DNA of 64,000 bases from Tragulus kanchil (lineage: Eukaryota; Chordata; Mammalia; Artiodactyla; Tragulidae): positions 97,766,794 to 97,830,793 of the forward strand of contig JAIOJX010000032.1 of the NCBI GenBank assembly GCA_022376925.1, given 5' to 3'. Below, in pieces: positions 1 to 10,974 of the stretch. Made by a program: the position numbers and the translations under genes. How positions within the stretch are numbered: the stretch's first letter is position 1; every line of letters starts with the position of its first letter. The notes under the pieces were generated by a model. That model saw only the letters and a program-made list of their open reading frames with translations, had not been told where the DNA came from and did not search any database.

Positions 1-385
1 CTTTATTTTTTATTGAGGTATAGTTGATTTACAATGTTTCAGGCATATAGCCAAGTGTTTCTGTTATACATATATACATGAATAAATATATACATATTTT
101 TCAGATCTTTTCCATTATAGGTTATTACAAGATACTGAATTTAGTTCCCTCTGCTATACAGTAGGCCCTTGTTGGTTATCTATTTTATGTAATAGTTATA
201 TAATCTCAAATTCTCAATTTATCTCTCCCCTACTTTCCCCTTTGATAACTTTGTTGTCTATGCCTATGAGTCTATTTCTGCTTTGTAAATAGGTTTTTTT
301 GTATCATTTCTTTTTATATTTCACATTTAAGGGATATCATATGATATCTGTCTTTCTCTGTCTGACTTAACTTCACTTACTCATA
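1..385 (-). mobile_element. L1 3' end fragment, antisense
   Basis: Read on the minus strand this is the 3' end of a cetartiodactyl-type L1: the end of the ORF2 region (the stretch related to AAGTCAGACAGAGAAAGA), then the untranslated stretch with the conserved CTATTGTATAGCAGAGGGAA-like block, and a tail ending in AATAAAAAATAAAG at position 1. It starts at the window edge and is 5' truncated. The left part of it (from 312) recurs at 1401 only because of the tandem duplication described below. No coding capacity remains. Confidence 0.8.
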
Positions 386-2489
386 CTTAGACTTTGAAAT
401 CCAGTGTGTATTTTACATTTACAAAATAACTCAATTTGGAGCAGATACTTTTAAAGTGGTTGCTGGCCACTGAGGTACATCTTACAGGCTGAGACTAATG
501 TATGTGCCCTTTCTGGGTGCTCCACTGGGATCCTTCCTTTCAGGCGAAGAAGTCATCTTTCACATGGCAAGTCTCTGTTTGCTTATCCACAGGCAGCTCC
601 CTTGAGGAGAGGGCACGTGTGGTCTCCTCGGAGCCTCACATAGTACCCAGCACAGAGCAGACACTCAATCGGTCCTCGTTAAGCAAGCATTATTCATTTC
701 TGTCTCCATAATACCCAGCCCAGTGCTTGACCCTTGGTAGACGTTTAATAAAGACGTATTAAACTAATGAAGTAATGACCCAGTATTTTAAAGGTAAGTG
801 AATATGTGGCTCGCCAGCAGGTGACGAGCAGGCAGTTTATTGCAGAGGAGACAATGGTACCTTTCTAGCCCTCAAAGCAACACCTGCTGTTAAGTCAAAT
901 TTCCGTCACCACCACCTTCCCTGCCAAACAGAACTGGAGCCACCTGGTAAGCTATGGGCCCACAGAATCTGGTAAGATCTCGCACAATGCCTGGCCTACA
1001 GAGATAAGGAGGCAGATCAGATTCCCATGAGCAAATAGAATGAACTCCCAGCTCAAGGCTTAACTTCTCTGGTTCATGATATTCTTTTTCTCTCAAGATT
1101 GACTCAGCACAGTGCAGGGTGAGAGGTTCTGAAAAGTTGCCAGCCATTGTGCACCAGAAATCTAGGGGACTTTACAAAATACCAATAAAATTCATAGTGT
1201 TGGGCCATGTCAGCCTCAGTAGAACCACTATAGCTTGATGCCCAAAGCACCTTGTGGTCCTTCCTTGATCATGAGCTTCCTCATTGGGGAGCTGGGAATG
1301 ACCCCTTCTCTGGCTCTGCAGTTGCAAAGACCCTATGAGACCAGAGCTCCTTGCACTTGCCCACTGAGGGCAAACTTGCCTTGTTCCTGCCAGGCTGTCC
1401 TTTTATATTTCACATTTAAGGGATATCATATGATATCTGTCTTTCTCTGTCTGACTTAACTTCACTTACTCATACTTAGACTTTGAAATCCAGTGTGTAT
1501 TTTACATTTACAAAATAACTCAATTTGGAGCAGATACTTTTAAAGTGGTTGCTGGCCACTGAGGTACATCTTACAGGCTGAGACTAATGTATGTGCCCTT
1601 TCTGGGTGCTCCACTGGGATCCTTCCTTTCAGGCGAAGAAGTCATCTTTCACATGGCAAGTCTCTGTTTGCTTATCCACAGGCAGCTCCCTTGAGGAGAG
1701 GGCACGTGTGGTCTCCTCGGAGCCTCACATAGTACCCAGCACAGAGCAGACACTCAATCGGTCCTCGTTAAGCAAGCATTATTCATTTCTGTCTCCATAA
1801 TACCCAGCCCAGTGCTTGACCCTTGGTAGACGTTTAATAAAGACGTATTAAACTAATGAAGTAATGACCCAGTATTTTAAAGGTAAGTGAATATGTGGCT
1901 CGCCAGCAGGTGACGAGCAGGCAGTTTATTGCAGAGGAGACAATGGTACCTTTCTAGCCCTCAAAGCAACACCTGCTGTTAAGTCAAATTTCCGTCACCA
2001 CCACCTTCCCTGCCAAACAGAACTGGAGCCACCTGGTAAGCTATGGGCCCACAGAATCTGGTAAGATCTCGCACAATGCCTGGCCTACAGAGATAAGGAG
2101 GCAGATCAGATTCCCATGAGCAAATAGAATGAACTCCCAGCTCAAGGCTTAACTTCTCTGGTTCATGATATTCTTTTTCTCTCAAGATTGACTCAGCACA
2201 GTGCATGGTGAGAGGTTCTGAAAAGTTGCCAGCCATTGTGCACCAGAAATCTAGGGGACTTTACAAAATACCAATAAAATTCATAGTGTTGGGCCATGTC
2301 AGCCTCAGTAGAACCACTATAGCTTGATGCCCAAAGCACCTTGTGGCCCTTCCTTGATCATGAGCTTCCTCACTGGGGAGCTGGGAATGACCCCTTCTCT
2401 GGCTCTGCAGTTGCAAAGACCCTATGAGACCAGAGCTCCTTGCACTTGCCCACTGAGGGCAAACTTGCCTTGTTCCTGCCAGGCTGTCC
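312..2489. repeat. Tandem duplication 1 (1089 bp x 2)
   Basis: Positions 312-1400 recur as 1401-2489 with an offset of exactly 1089 and no intervening base. I see only three differences (near 1128/2217, 1258/2347 and 1285/2374). The left boundary falls inside an antisense L1 end, so the second copy starts abruptly with an L1 piece that has no 3' end of its own. Apart from that L1 stub, the unit is unique high-complexity DNA in which I recognise no gene. Most likely an unmerged overlap in the assembly rather than a biological repeat. Confidence 0.97.
386..1400. other. Unique non-repeat DNA, no gene seen
   Basis: No transposon family or exon recognised. Short open frames on both strands (up to 85 codons) lack any family resemblance and are repeated in the duplicate. 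Contains TTTAATAAAG near 744, an AATAAA match with nothing around it to suggest a real transcript end. Confidence 0.5.
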
Positions 2490-3090
2490 TGAAGGGTGTT
2501 TGCCAAGTGAGACTTAGCATCATTTTTGTCTTGTCAATCAGACCCAGGCTGGATGATTTCCTTGGAGTTATGTAGAGTGTTTCCTCCCCTCCTTGTGAAC
2601 AACTAAAACACAAACACTATTTAGAAAGATCTGGGCCCAGTCATCTCTTTGGAGCCTGGTGGCAGGCCAGGAGGCTGGTTACAAAGGCTGCATTCAGCTG
2701 CAAACAGCAGCCTGATGGGCAAAGGCCTTGTCCCAAACATTCTTTACTAGGCTTGGTAGGGGTTGGGGGTGGGGAGGTATTACCAGCCTCAGTGTTTGTT
2801 GCTGTGTCTCCAGGGCAACCGCCTTGGCCAGAGTGAAACCTTGAAAGTGCACATTGAAACTTGGAAGGCGCTGCAAAGACAAGCCGGATTGGGAGAAGGC
2901 TTTCTCCTGCACCTTTCCCTTGCTCTCTAACTGCAGAGTTTTCTGGGCTCCTTTCAAAAGGTGTTAGAGAGAAGCTATTATGCTGGCCACAAGGCACAGA
3001 GCTTACTGCCGGCTCTAATGAAAGTTATGTGTACAGAGGCTCTACCAGCGGCTCAGGATAGTTTTCAAGAGACTTACACCAAATCAAGCA
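2490..3090. other. Unique block with possible conserved non-coding sequence
   Basis: High-complexity, non-repeat sequence. A core around 2790-2920 contains a GGGCAACCG half-site resembling the RFX X-box half GGCAAC, and a G-rich stretch at 2757-2778. I see no splice-flanked open frame with protein family similarity. It could be a regulatory element, but only cross-species alignment would show that. Confidence 0.35.
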
Positions 3091-3094
3091 GCCT

Positions 3095-3225
3095 GGTGCT
3101 GCAACAGAGCTTAGCAGCATGGTGTACTGACCCTGGTTCTGGTGCAGGGCAATAATGCCACTTACCCAGGTGACCTTGGACAAGTCACTTTCAGTCACTG
3201 AGCTCTCTCCTCAGCAAAAAATAAT
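3095..3225 (+). mobile_element. MIR SINE fragment
   Basis: Shows the MIR core in order: ACCCTGGTTCTGG, CCACTTACCCAG, GTGACCTTGGACAAGTCACTT, then a short AATAATAATA tract. Divergent and 3' truncated, as expected for an ancient mammalian MIR. Confidence 0.75.
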
Positions 3226-3329
3226 AATAATAATAATTTAAACCCAATTCTTAATCCAGTAAACTCTTACTGATTCCCACTCTGAACTAGACGCTGAAAT
3301 TGCAGAATTAAAAACATACGGCTCTTCAA

Positions 3330-3745
3330 AACATGGCAATGATCTAAATGTCTATCATTGCATGAGCCAATGATGAATGGATAAAGAAATGTGATATGTG
3401 CTTTATACATCTATTATTTCATATAACAGTATGAAAGATTTTTCAGCCATTAATAAAATGAGGAAATTCTGCCATTTGCAGCATCATGGATAGACCTTGA
3501 GGGCATCATGCAAAGACAGATACTGTATCATGCCACTTGTGTGTGAAATCTAAAGCAAACAAGTAATCTTGCAGGCACAGAGGACTGGCTGGTGGTGCCA
3601 GAGGTGGCAGGTGGGGCATGGGCAGCAGGGTGAAAGTGGTCACGAGACACAAACTTCTGGGTTTTAAGATAAATACATCTTGAGTATGTAGAGCACCACA
3701 CAATGATTATAATTAATAAAACTGTATTTATTACAGATTGAAAAG
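3330..3745 (+). mobile_element. Degenerate L1 3' end fragment
   Basis: Recognisable from the L1 ORF2 terminal stretch (gatgaatggataaagaaatg, then ATGGATAGACCTTGAGGG) followed by untranslated sequence. Several indels break the reading frame. This is an older copy than the L1 at 26.8-32.4 kb. Confidence 0.7.
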
Positions 3746-3861
3746 TTTCTAAGAGTAGGGACTTAAGTTTCTATCACAGAAAAAAAAAAAGTAACCATGT
3801 GCAATAGTGAAATGAAAAAAAGAAATAAACCCTGTAGGACTAAAAATAAAAACAAACAAAA

Positions 3862-4115
3862 GGGCTTCCCTGGTGGTCCGGTGGGTAAGAACACCGCCTT
3901 GCAGTGCAAGGGGTACTGGTTCAATCCCTGGCCTGGGAGGATCCTGCATGCCGCAGAGCGGCTGGACCGATGTGTCCAACTACCGAGCTGGAGCTCTGGA
4001 GCGCATGCGCCTGGAGCCGGTGCTCTGCAGCGAGAGATGCCACTGAGATGGGAGGCCCACACAGGCCAAAGAACCAAAAAACATAAATAAATGAAAGATC
4101 AATAGAAGTGGCCAA

Positions 4116-4146
<31 letters not shown>
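3862..4146 (+). mobile_element. Long CHR-like tRNA-derived SINE, copy 1
   Basis: Starts GGGCTTCCCTGG and carries a pol III A box (TGGTCCGGTGGG) and B box (GGTTCAATCCC). A tail of about 170 bp follows, not tRNA-related, with the family landmarks GGACCGATGTGTCCAA, GGAGCTCTGGAGCGCATGCG and GATCAATAGAAGTGGCC. It ends in poly(A) that has grown into a (GAA)n run at about 4122-4145. Some CpGs have decayed compared with the copies at 38 and 45 kb. Confidence 0.85.
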
Positions 4147-4159
4147 CAACAACAAAAAA

Positions 4160-5033
4160 GGGCTATTGAAGGGAAGGGATACATTGAGAATTGGGGATTA
4201 AAAGGTACCCAGTGCAGTAAGTCCCCTATATGCAAATGAGCTCTGTTCTGAGAGGTACATCAGCCCAATTTGTTCTTTAGTTCAACAAAGCCTAGGTACC
4301 CAACTAACACAGTTGGCTAATATAATAGGTTTACTATACTTTTCACACACATAATACATCAAAAACAAACACACACACACACAAAATCAAACATTTCTGA
4401 TCTCACAGTCTAGTGCCTTGAAAAGTGCGTTGGTACAGTGCAGTACATACAGGGCTGGCAATGAGTGAATAAGAAGGGTTTCTGACTGGAGAAGAGCAGG
4501 TGGAGATGGTCGAGCTCAAGGACTGTCAGCAATAGGAGATGTGGGGCAAGCTGCAATGTCACTCGAGCCTGATGTGGATGGCGTAGGTTCTGGTTCCTTG
4601 CTGGCTTCGATTCTATCTGCCCTCTGAGTAGTAGCTCTTTTTTTGCTTGTCACAGATGACACAGCAGCACCGGATTGCATTCTAAATGGCTGCTGTAGAC
4701 TTCATGGGCTGATTTATGTTCAGGTTCTGTGCCCCCAAAACTCACGGAGCCTCCTCAGACAGAGGTAGCTTACATGACTGGACGTGGGAACACACACTCG
4801 CATCTCCGAAATCTCCCAACTTGAAGTTTCCTATGTAAGCGACTTACTCTGCTATATATAATATAAACAGCAAGAACCTGCTGTGTAGCAGAGGGAACTA
4901 TATTCAGGATCTTTTAATAACCTATAATGGAAAAGAATCTGAAAAAGTACAGATATATCTATATGTATAACCGAATCATTTTGCTATACACTATACACCT
5001 GAAGCATTATGAATCAACTATACTTCAATTTAA
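4160..5033 (+). mobile_element. L1 3' end interrupted by a Tigger element
   Basis: Two parts of one L1 3' end: 4160-4211 (aaattgagagtttgggatta-like) and 4852-5033 (CTATATATAATATAAACAGC through AACCTATAATGGAAAAGAAT to ATACTTCAATTTAA). The sequence between them is a Tigger-like DNA transposon. The L1 text resumes where it stopped, which is why I call it a nested insertion. Confidence 0.75.
4213..4851. mobile_element. Tigger-like DNA transposon remnant, nested in an L1
   Basis: Terminal inverted repeats are visible: AGTAAGTCCCCTATAT at the left and, on the other strand at the right end, AGTAAGTCGCTTACAT. The interior resembles the cetartiodactyl Tigger family (pogo/mariner superfamily) from memory, including CCTAGGTACCCAACTAACAC and GTACCTTGAAAAGT-like stretches. 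About 640 bp, so it is an internally deleted non-autonomous copy with no transposase frame. A short (CA)n sits at about 4366-4382. The exact subfamily name needs a repeat-library search. Confidence 0.7.
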
Positions 5034-5054
5034 GACACACACACACACACACAC
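5034..5054. repeat. (AC)n microsatellite
   Basis: About ten AC units directly after the L1 tail, probably grown from its A-rich end. Confidence 0.9.
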
Positions 5055-5140
5055 GCAAACATACACTGTCCTCCAAGAGCTCATGTAACTTACTAGGCAG
5101 AGCTGTACTAAATAATAGTAGGCTGGACCACACCCCGTGC

Positions 5141-7319
5141 CCATTGCCTGACTTCCAGTGGATACCAGTCATACTATAAAAGTTTATTCCCCGCCCCCTT
5201 CTTCATCCTGGGGTACTCCAAACAAAGCCCCCAGAGATGAATAATATCCCATGTATTTTAATAATGTTCTTCTCCTATCCAAGATACACATACTGTCAGC
5301 ATTGTTCTAGATACTGGGGGAAAATCAGTGAATGGAACAAACTTCTGTTAAGAAGCTTAAGTTTCAGAGGAAAAAGCAGTCAGTTAACAATCACATAAAA
5401 ATGCACTCTATCAGAGAGGAATAAGCACTATCGAGAAGAGACAGGCAGAAGGAAGAAACTATTGGCTTCAAGTACTATTTTTTAGTAGTCATCTGGGAAG
5501 TCTTTTCTAAGGAGATCTAAGAGAAGCAAGGAGCCAGTTATGTGGGTATCATAGTGGAAGAACAGCCAGTCAGAAGGGAGAAGGCTTGAGGTCCTGAGGT
5601 AGGAACATGTTGGTATGTTTGTGGGATAGGCAGATGGCCAATGAGACTAGAGTGGAGAAGAGGAGGCTGACAGGAGCTGAAGCCAAAGAACAAGTGAGGG
5701 GTCTCATTCATAACAGTCCTCAGGGGATGGAACGAACTTCGGATTCCACCTGAAGCGAGGCTGGAGCCACTGGAGGGCTTTGGGCAAAGGAGCAGTGTGC
5801 TATGATGTGGCTTCCTCAAAGATCCCTCTGGCTCCAACATGAGCAATCCTCTGGGAGCCACAAGGATGGACAGTTAGAAAGCTATTACAACAACTGAGGC
5901 AGGAAAGGACGGTGCTCAGAGACGATGGTACCAGTGGGATGGTGAGAAATGGCAGAGTCTGGATCTGCTTCTCAGGAAGAGGCAACAGGATTTGCTGATG
6001 GTGTTGGAGAAGACGCTTGGGAATCGCTTTGACTGAAAGGAGATCACACTAGTCAGTCTTAAAGGAAATCAATCCTAAATATTCATTGGAAGGACTGATG
6101 TTGAAGCTGAAGCTCCAATACTTTGGCCACCTGATGTGAAGAGCCAACTCACTGGAAAAGACCCTGATGGTGGGAAAGACTGAGAGCCAAATGAGAAAGG
6201 GGCAGAGCAGAGGATTGATCAGATAGCATGCCATTGCCTGACTTCCAGTGGATACCAGTCATCCTATAAAGTTTATTCCCCATCCCTTCTTCATCCTGGG
6301 GTACTCCAAACAAAGCCCCCAGAGATGAATAATATCCCATGTACTTTAATAATGTTCTTCTCCTATCCAAGATACACATACTGTCAGCATTGTTCTAGAT
6401 ACTGGGGGAAACTCAGTGAATGGAACAAACTTCTGTTAAGAAGCTTAAGTTTCAGAGGAAAAAGCAGTCAGTTAACAATCACATAAAAATGCACTCTATC
6501 AGAGAGGAATAAGCACTATCGAGAAGAGACAGGCAGAAGGAAGAAACTATTGGCTTCAAGTACTATTTTTTAGTAGAGTCATCTGGGAAGTCTTTTCTAA
6601 GGAGATCTAAGAGAAGCAAGGAACCAGTTATGTGGGTATCATAGTGGAAGAACAGCCAGTCAGAAGGGAGAAGGCTTGAGGTCCTGAGGTAGGAACATGT
6701 TGGTATGTTTGTGGGATAGGCAGATGGCCAGTGCAACTAGAGTGGAGAAGAGGAGGCTGACAGGAGCTGAAGCCAAAGAACAAGTGAGGGGTCTCATTCA
6801 TAACAGTCCTCAGGGGATGGAACAAACTTCGGATTCCACCTGAAGCGAGGCTGGAGCCACTGGAGGGCTTTGGGCAAAGGAGCAGTGTGCTATGATGTGG
6901 CTTCCTCAAAGATCCCTCTGGCTCCAACATGAGCAATCCTCTGGGAGCCACAAGAATGGACAGTTAGAAAGCTATTACAACAACTGAGGCAGGAAAGGAC
7001 GGTGGCTCAGAGACGATGGTACCAGTGGGATGGTGAGAAATGGCAGAGTCTGGATCTGCTTCTCAGGAAGAGGCAACAGGATTTGCTGATGGTGTTGGAG
7101 AAGACGCTTGGGAATCCCTTTGACTGCAAGGAGATCACACTAGTCAGTCTTAAAGGAAATCAATCCTAAATATTCATTGGAAGGACTGATGTTGAAGCTG
7201 AAGCTCCAATACTTTGGCCACCTGATGTGAAGAGCCAACTCACTGGAAAAGACCCTGATGGTGGGAAAGACTGAGAGCCAAATGAGAAAGGGGCAGCAGA
7301 GGATATGATCAGATAGCAT
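5141..7319. repeat. Tandem duplication 2 (about 1090 bp x 2)
   Basis: 5141-6230 recurs as 6231-7319. This is one of the more diverged pairs (roughly 1.5% by eye), with small indels such as TAGTCATC versus TAGAGTCATC and GGTGCTC versus GGTGGCTC. The junction cuts through a BovA2 SINE: the first copy stops mid-element at 6230, while the second continues to the SINE's natural end at 7441. A biological unit boundary inside the SINE is unlikely, so this supports an assembly join. Confidence 0.95.
6003..6230 (+). mobile_element. BovA2 SINE, cut by the duplication junction
   Basis: Matches the ruminant BovA2 pattern from GTGTTGGAGAAGACGCTTGG through CTCCAATACTTTGGCCACCT to AACTCACTGGAAAAGACCCT, and stops at 6230, where the duplicated unit restarts. 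It is the truncated twin of the element at 7090-7441. Confidence 0.85.
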
Positions 7320-7441
7320 CATCGGCTCAATGGACATGAGTTTGAGCAAGCACCAGGAGATGGTGAAGGATAAGGAAGCCTGGTGTGCTGCAGTCCGTGG
7401 GGTCACAAAGAGTCACATGACTGAGCGACTGAACTGAACTG
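7090..7441 (+). mobile_element. BovA2 SINE, complete 3' end
   Basis: A Bov-A dimer-type SINE, derived from the BovB LINE 3' end in established knowledge. It runs to the canonical end CATGACTGAGCGACTGAACT. It sits inside the antisense L2, whose text resumes after 7442. BovA2 is a ruminant marker and one of the main grounds for the organism call. Confidence 0.9.
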
Positions 7442-7678
7442 AAGGCGGCGTGTGAGCACGAAGAGGCAATGATGGCACCACAGCTCTTGGTCTGAGTCAT
7501 AGGGAGAGGAAAGTCGCCATTTCCAGAGACGGGGGATTCTAGGGGAGGTGCAGGTTGGGGTGATAAAAGAGTTTTGTTTTAATTATCGTACTTAGAGTGC
7601 ATATTGGAGATCCAATGAGGGGAAAAAATAGAGAAGGTGGAGAGAGGCAAGCTGGAGATACGTATTTGCCATTCTATT

Positions 7679-7895
7679 GCTTCCCTGGTGGCTCAGATGG
7701 TAAAGAATCTGTCTTCGGTATAGGAGACCTGGATTCAGTCTCTAGGTTGGGAAGATCCCCTGGAGAAGAGAATGGCTACCCACCCCAGTATTCTTGCCTG
7801 GAGACTCCCATGGACAGAGAAGCCTGATGGGCTACAGTCCCTGGGGTCGCAGAGTCAGACATGACTGAGCGGCTAATACACTTCAGAACACATGT
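7679..7895 (+). mobile_element. Bov-tA SINE
   Basis: tRNA-Glu-like head (GCTTCCCTGGTGGCTCAGAT, with a degraded B box) joined to a Bov-A body (GAATGGCTACCCACCCCAGT, CCCATGGACAGAGAAGCCTG, ATGACTGAGCGGCTAA). Inserted in the antisense L2. Confidence 0.9.
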
Positions 7896-8317
7896 TATTT
7901 AAAGCCATCAGTCTGGTGAAATCCTCAAGGCAGTGAGGGGAGATAGAGGAGAAGACCAACCCATGGAGCATTCCAAAGGCTAAGGTTAATGAAGAGGGAG
8001 GGACCAGCAGGAAAACTGTGCAGGAGAGGCCCCTTAAAGAGGAAAATCCAGACTCTGGTCCTATCAGTCAAGTGAAGGAAGTTTCCAGAAAAAAGTGACC
8101 CCAAAGGTCAAAATGGTGATGGGTTAGGGTGAGGACCTCCGAGTTTGGTGTAAGCTCCCCTTTCTGGAAATGGCAAACCATGACATTGACAATATTTGTT
8201 TCAATGATAATGGTGAGGGCGAAAGCCCTGATTGAATGAGTTCAAGAGAGAATACAAGACAGAAAGTGAAGTGTAGATTCACCTCTTTGGAGAGTTTGCC
8301 TGGAGAGAGGAACAGAG

Positions 8318-8752
8318 TCTCTTTCTATTTTGTGAGTTCCTTTGTATCATTTCTTTTTAGATTCCACATATACGGAATGCCATACAATATTTCTCCTTCT
8401 CTCTCTGACTTACTTCACTCAGTATTACACGGTCTAGCCTCATCCATGTTGACTCAAAGACTTAGAAAACAAACGTATGGTTGCTGGTGGGAAAGGATAG
8501 TTAGAAAGTTTGGTAAGGTCATGTACACACTGTATTCAAAATGGATAACCAACCAGGACCTATTGTATAGCACACAGAACTCTGCTCAATGTTATGTAGC
8601 GGCCTGGATGGGAGAGGGGTTTGGGAGAGAATGGATACATGTACATGTATGGCTGGGCCCTTCCCTGTTCACCTGAAACTATCACAACATTGTTAATTGG
8701 CTATACCCCAATACAAAAGTAAAAGTTTTAAATTTTTTGTCTTAAAAAAGAC
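8318..8752 (+). mobile_element. Twin-primed L1 3' end (5' part inverted), first copy
   Basis: 8318-8455 is L1 3'-region sequence in reverse orientation (ATTTTGTGAGTTCCTTTGTA, TGACTTACTTCACTCAGTAT). From about 8450 the L1 continues forward (ACTTAGAAAACAAACG, CCTGAAACTATCACAACATT) to an A-rich end. Near-identical 12-mers flank it: AGAGGAACAGAG at 8306-8317 and AGAGGAATAGAG at 8753-8764, a plausible target-site duplication with one mismatch. An inverted 5' segment adjoining a forward 3' segment is the known signature of twin priming. Confidence 0.8.
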
Positions 8753-8764
8753 AGAGGAATAGAG

Positions 8765-9425
8765 AAATGAAATCAATGGAAGTTTCTTTTTAAAGATGGC
8801 TACCTTCAGAGCTTATTAGTATACTGATGCGAACAGCCAGCCAGAGAGAAACAGATGACAAGTTAAGGTGTGGGAGGGTCTATTCCAGAATCAATGTCCT
8901 CAAGAAGATGAGTGATAGGATCAGCTTCAAGCCCTGGTGTGTCTTTTACTATAGTGACATGGCCCCCAATTAATACAATCACATATTTGAGGATATCTTG
9001 AAAGTGCTTTCAAATGCAAACATTTCTTTCAGTTATATAGAGTGAGTTCACCAGGAGATGAAAAAATATCTCCCCTGGGTCTTGGAGACCCTGCCTTGGT
9101 GAACACCATGAGATGGCCACTCTTTCTACTGTTAGCTTTCCCTGGTATTTGTCCACACTTCGGACTGCAGTTATTTATGTGGCTGGTTCCCAGGGTAGAT
9201 GGAAGTCCCCAAAGGCAGGACTGCACTCTATTCCTTTTTGAAGCCCCATGACTAGAAAATGACTGGTATATGTGTATTCACAAACCACTTGGGAAAGGAA
9301 GGAGAAGGAGACATAAAAAGAGAGAAGGTGAGAATTGGACTTTTCTGCCCTAGTGAACCTTTGATCTTTCACATGAGGCATGAGCTTCACAGTGTTTTGT
9401 AAATATACTTTCCTGATAGTATAGT
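8765..9425. other. Unique DNA, no gene seen
   Basis: No repeat family or coding exon recognised. Repeated at 9870-10542 through duplication 3. Short opposing open frames near 9030-9390 have no family resemblance. Confidence 0.5.
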
Positions 9426-9433
9426 CCTAGGGG

Positions 9434-9869
9434 GTCTCTTTTATTTTGTGAGTTCCTTTGTATCATTTCTTTTAGATTCCACATATACGGAATGCCATAC
9501 AATATTTTTCCTTCTCTGTCTGACTTACTTCACTCAGTATTACACGGTCCAGCCTCATCTATGTTGACTCAAAGACTTAGAAAACAAACGTATGGTTGCT
9601 GGTGGGAAAGGATAGTTAGAAAGTTTGGTAAGGTCATGTACACACTGTATTTAAAATGGATAACCAACCAGGACCTATTGTACAGTACACAGAACTCTGC
9701 TCAATGTTATGTGGTTGCCTGGATGGGAGAGGGGTTTGGGAGAGAATGGATGCATGTACATGTATGGCTGAGGTCCTTCCCTATTCACCTGAAACTATCA
9801 CAACATTGTTAATTGGCTATACCCCAATACAAAAGTAAAAGTTTTAAATTTTTTGTCTTAAAAAAGACA
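9434..9869 (+). mobile_element. Twin-primed L1 3' end, duplicated copy lacking its left flank
   Basis: Same inverted and forward arrangement as at 8318-8752, but the left target-site flank is absent because the duplicated unit begins inside the element. This shows the second copy arose by copying or joining sequence, not by a second insertion. Confidence 0.85.
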
Positions 9870-10974
9870 GAGGAATAGAGAAATGAAATCAATGGAAGTT
9901 TCTTTTTAAAGATGACTACCTTCAGAGCTTATTAGTATACTGATGCGAACAGCCAGCCAGAGAGAAACAGATGACAAGTTAAGGTGTGGGAGGGTCTATT
10001 CCAGAATCAATGTCCTCAAGAAGATGAGTGATAGGATCAGCTTCAAGACCTGGTGTGTCTTTTACTATAGTGACATGGCCCCCCAATTAATACAATCACA
10101 TATTTGAGGATATCTTGAAAGTGCTTTCAAATGCAAACATTTCTTTCAGTTATATAGAGTGAGTTCACCAGGAGATGAAAAAATATCTCCCCTGGGTCTT
10201 GGAGACCCTGCCTTGGTGAACACCATGAGATGGCCACTCTTTCTACTGTTAGCTTTCACTGGTATTTGTCCACACTTCGGACTGCAGTTATTTATGTGGC
10301 TGGTTCCCAGGGTAGATGGAAGTCCCCAAAGGCAGGACTGCACTCTATTCCTTTTTGAAGTCCCATGACTAGAAAATGACTGGTATATGTGTATTCACAA
10401 ACCACTTGGGAAAGGAAGGAGAAGGAGACATAAAAAGAGAGAAGGTGAGAATTGGACTTTTCTGCCCTAGTGAACCTTTGATCTTTCACATGAGGCATGA
10501 GCTTCACAGTGTTTTGTAAATATACTTTCCTGATAGTATAGTAAGTAAACAATTTCTTCTTTTTCTTTTTAATTTGTGAAAGACAAAGGAGAAAGGGGGA
10601 AAGAGATAATGATTTTTTGAGTGCACACAGTGTTTTAGACACTCTGCTAGGCACAGTTGCATGAATTAGCTCTTTTATAGATAACCAGTTTGATTAGGAA
10701 AAGGTAACATTTTGTACACAGAATCCTCAGCACTGCCATTGAATGAACTATTTACGTAATGGAATGGGATACCTCATACGGTAGTGAGCTTCCTGTAAGT
10801 GGAGGTATGTAAGTACAGTGTGGATAAGGAGAATCCCAGCATCATCAGGTTTTAACACCCATGGTCCAATCCAATCATGGGAATCAATAGGTCCAAGTTA
10901 TATCGTTCTGTAACTGCATGACTCATACCTCAAGATTTCTCATCATCAAAATATAAGCATATAGAATGTGTTGT

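Larger units (their letters stand above)
5270..8200 (-). mobile_element. L2 LINE remnant, antisense, interrupted
   Basis: On the plus strand the pattern is that of an L2 in reverse: a 'gttctagatactgggg' start, then 'tctgggaagtcttttctaagga', 'ggagggctttgggcaaagg', 'aggatttgctgatgg', and beyond the SINEs 'catggagcattccaaagg'. The element is split by BovA2 (ending 7441), by Bov-tA (7679-7895) and by the tandem duplication, so its true span is about 1.1 kb shorter than the coordinates. No open frame survives. Confidence 0.65.
8319..10542. repeat. Tandem duplication 3 (about 1.11 kb x 2)
   Basis: 8319-9425 recurs as 9434-10542, separated by the short stretch CCTAGGGG. Offset 1116-1117. The left edge lies just inside the twin-primed L1. 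Scattered single-base differences (for example GTCTAGCC/GTCCAGCC and AGCCCTGG/AGACCTGG) look allelic. Confidence 0.95.

Noticed and set aside
740..760. Polyadenylation signal of a host gene
   Set aside because: AATAAA occurs by chance often in AT-rich DNA; no upstream exon or downstream GT-rich element is convincing.
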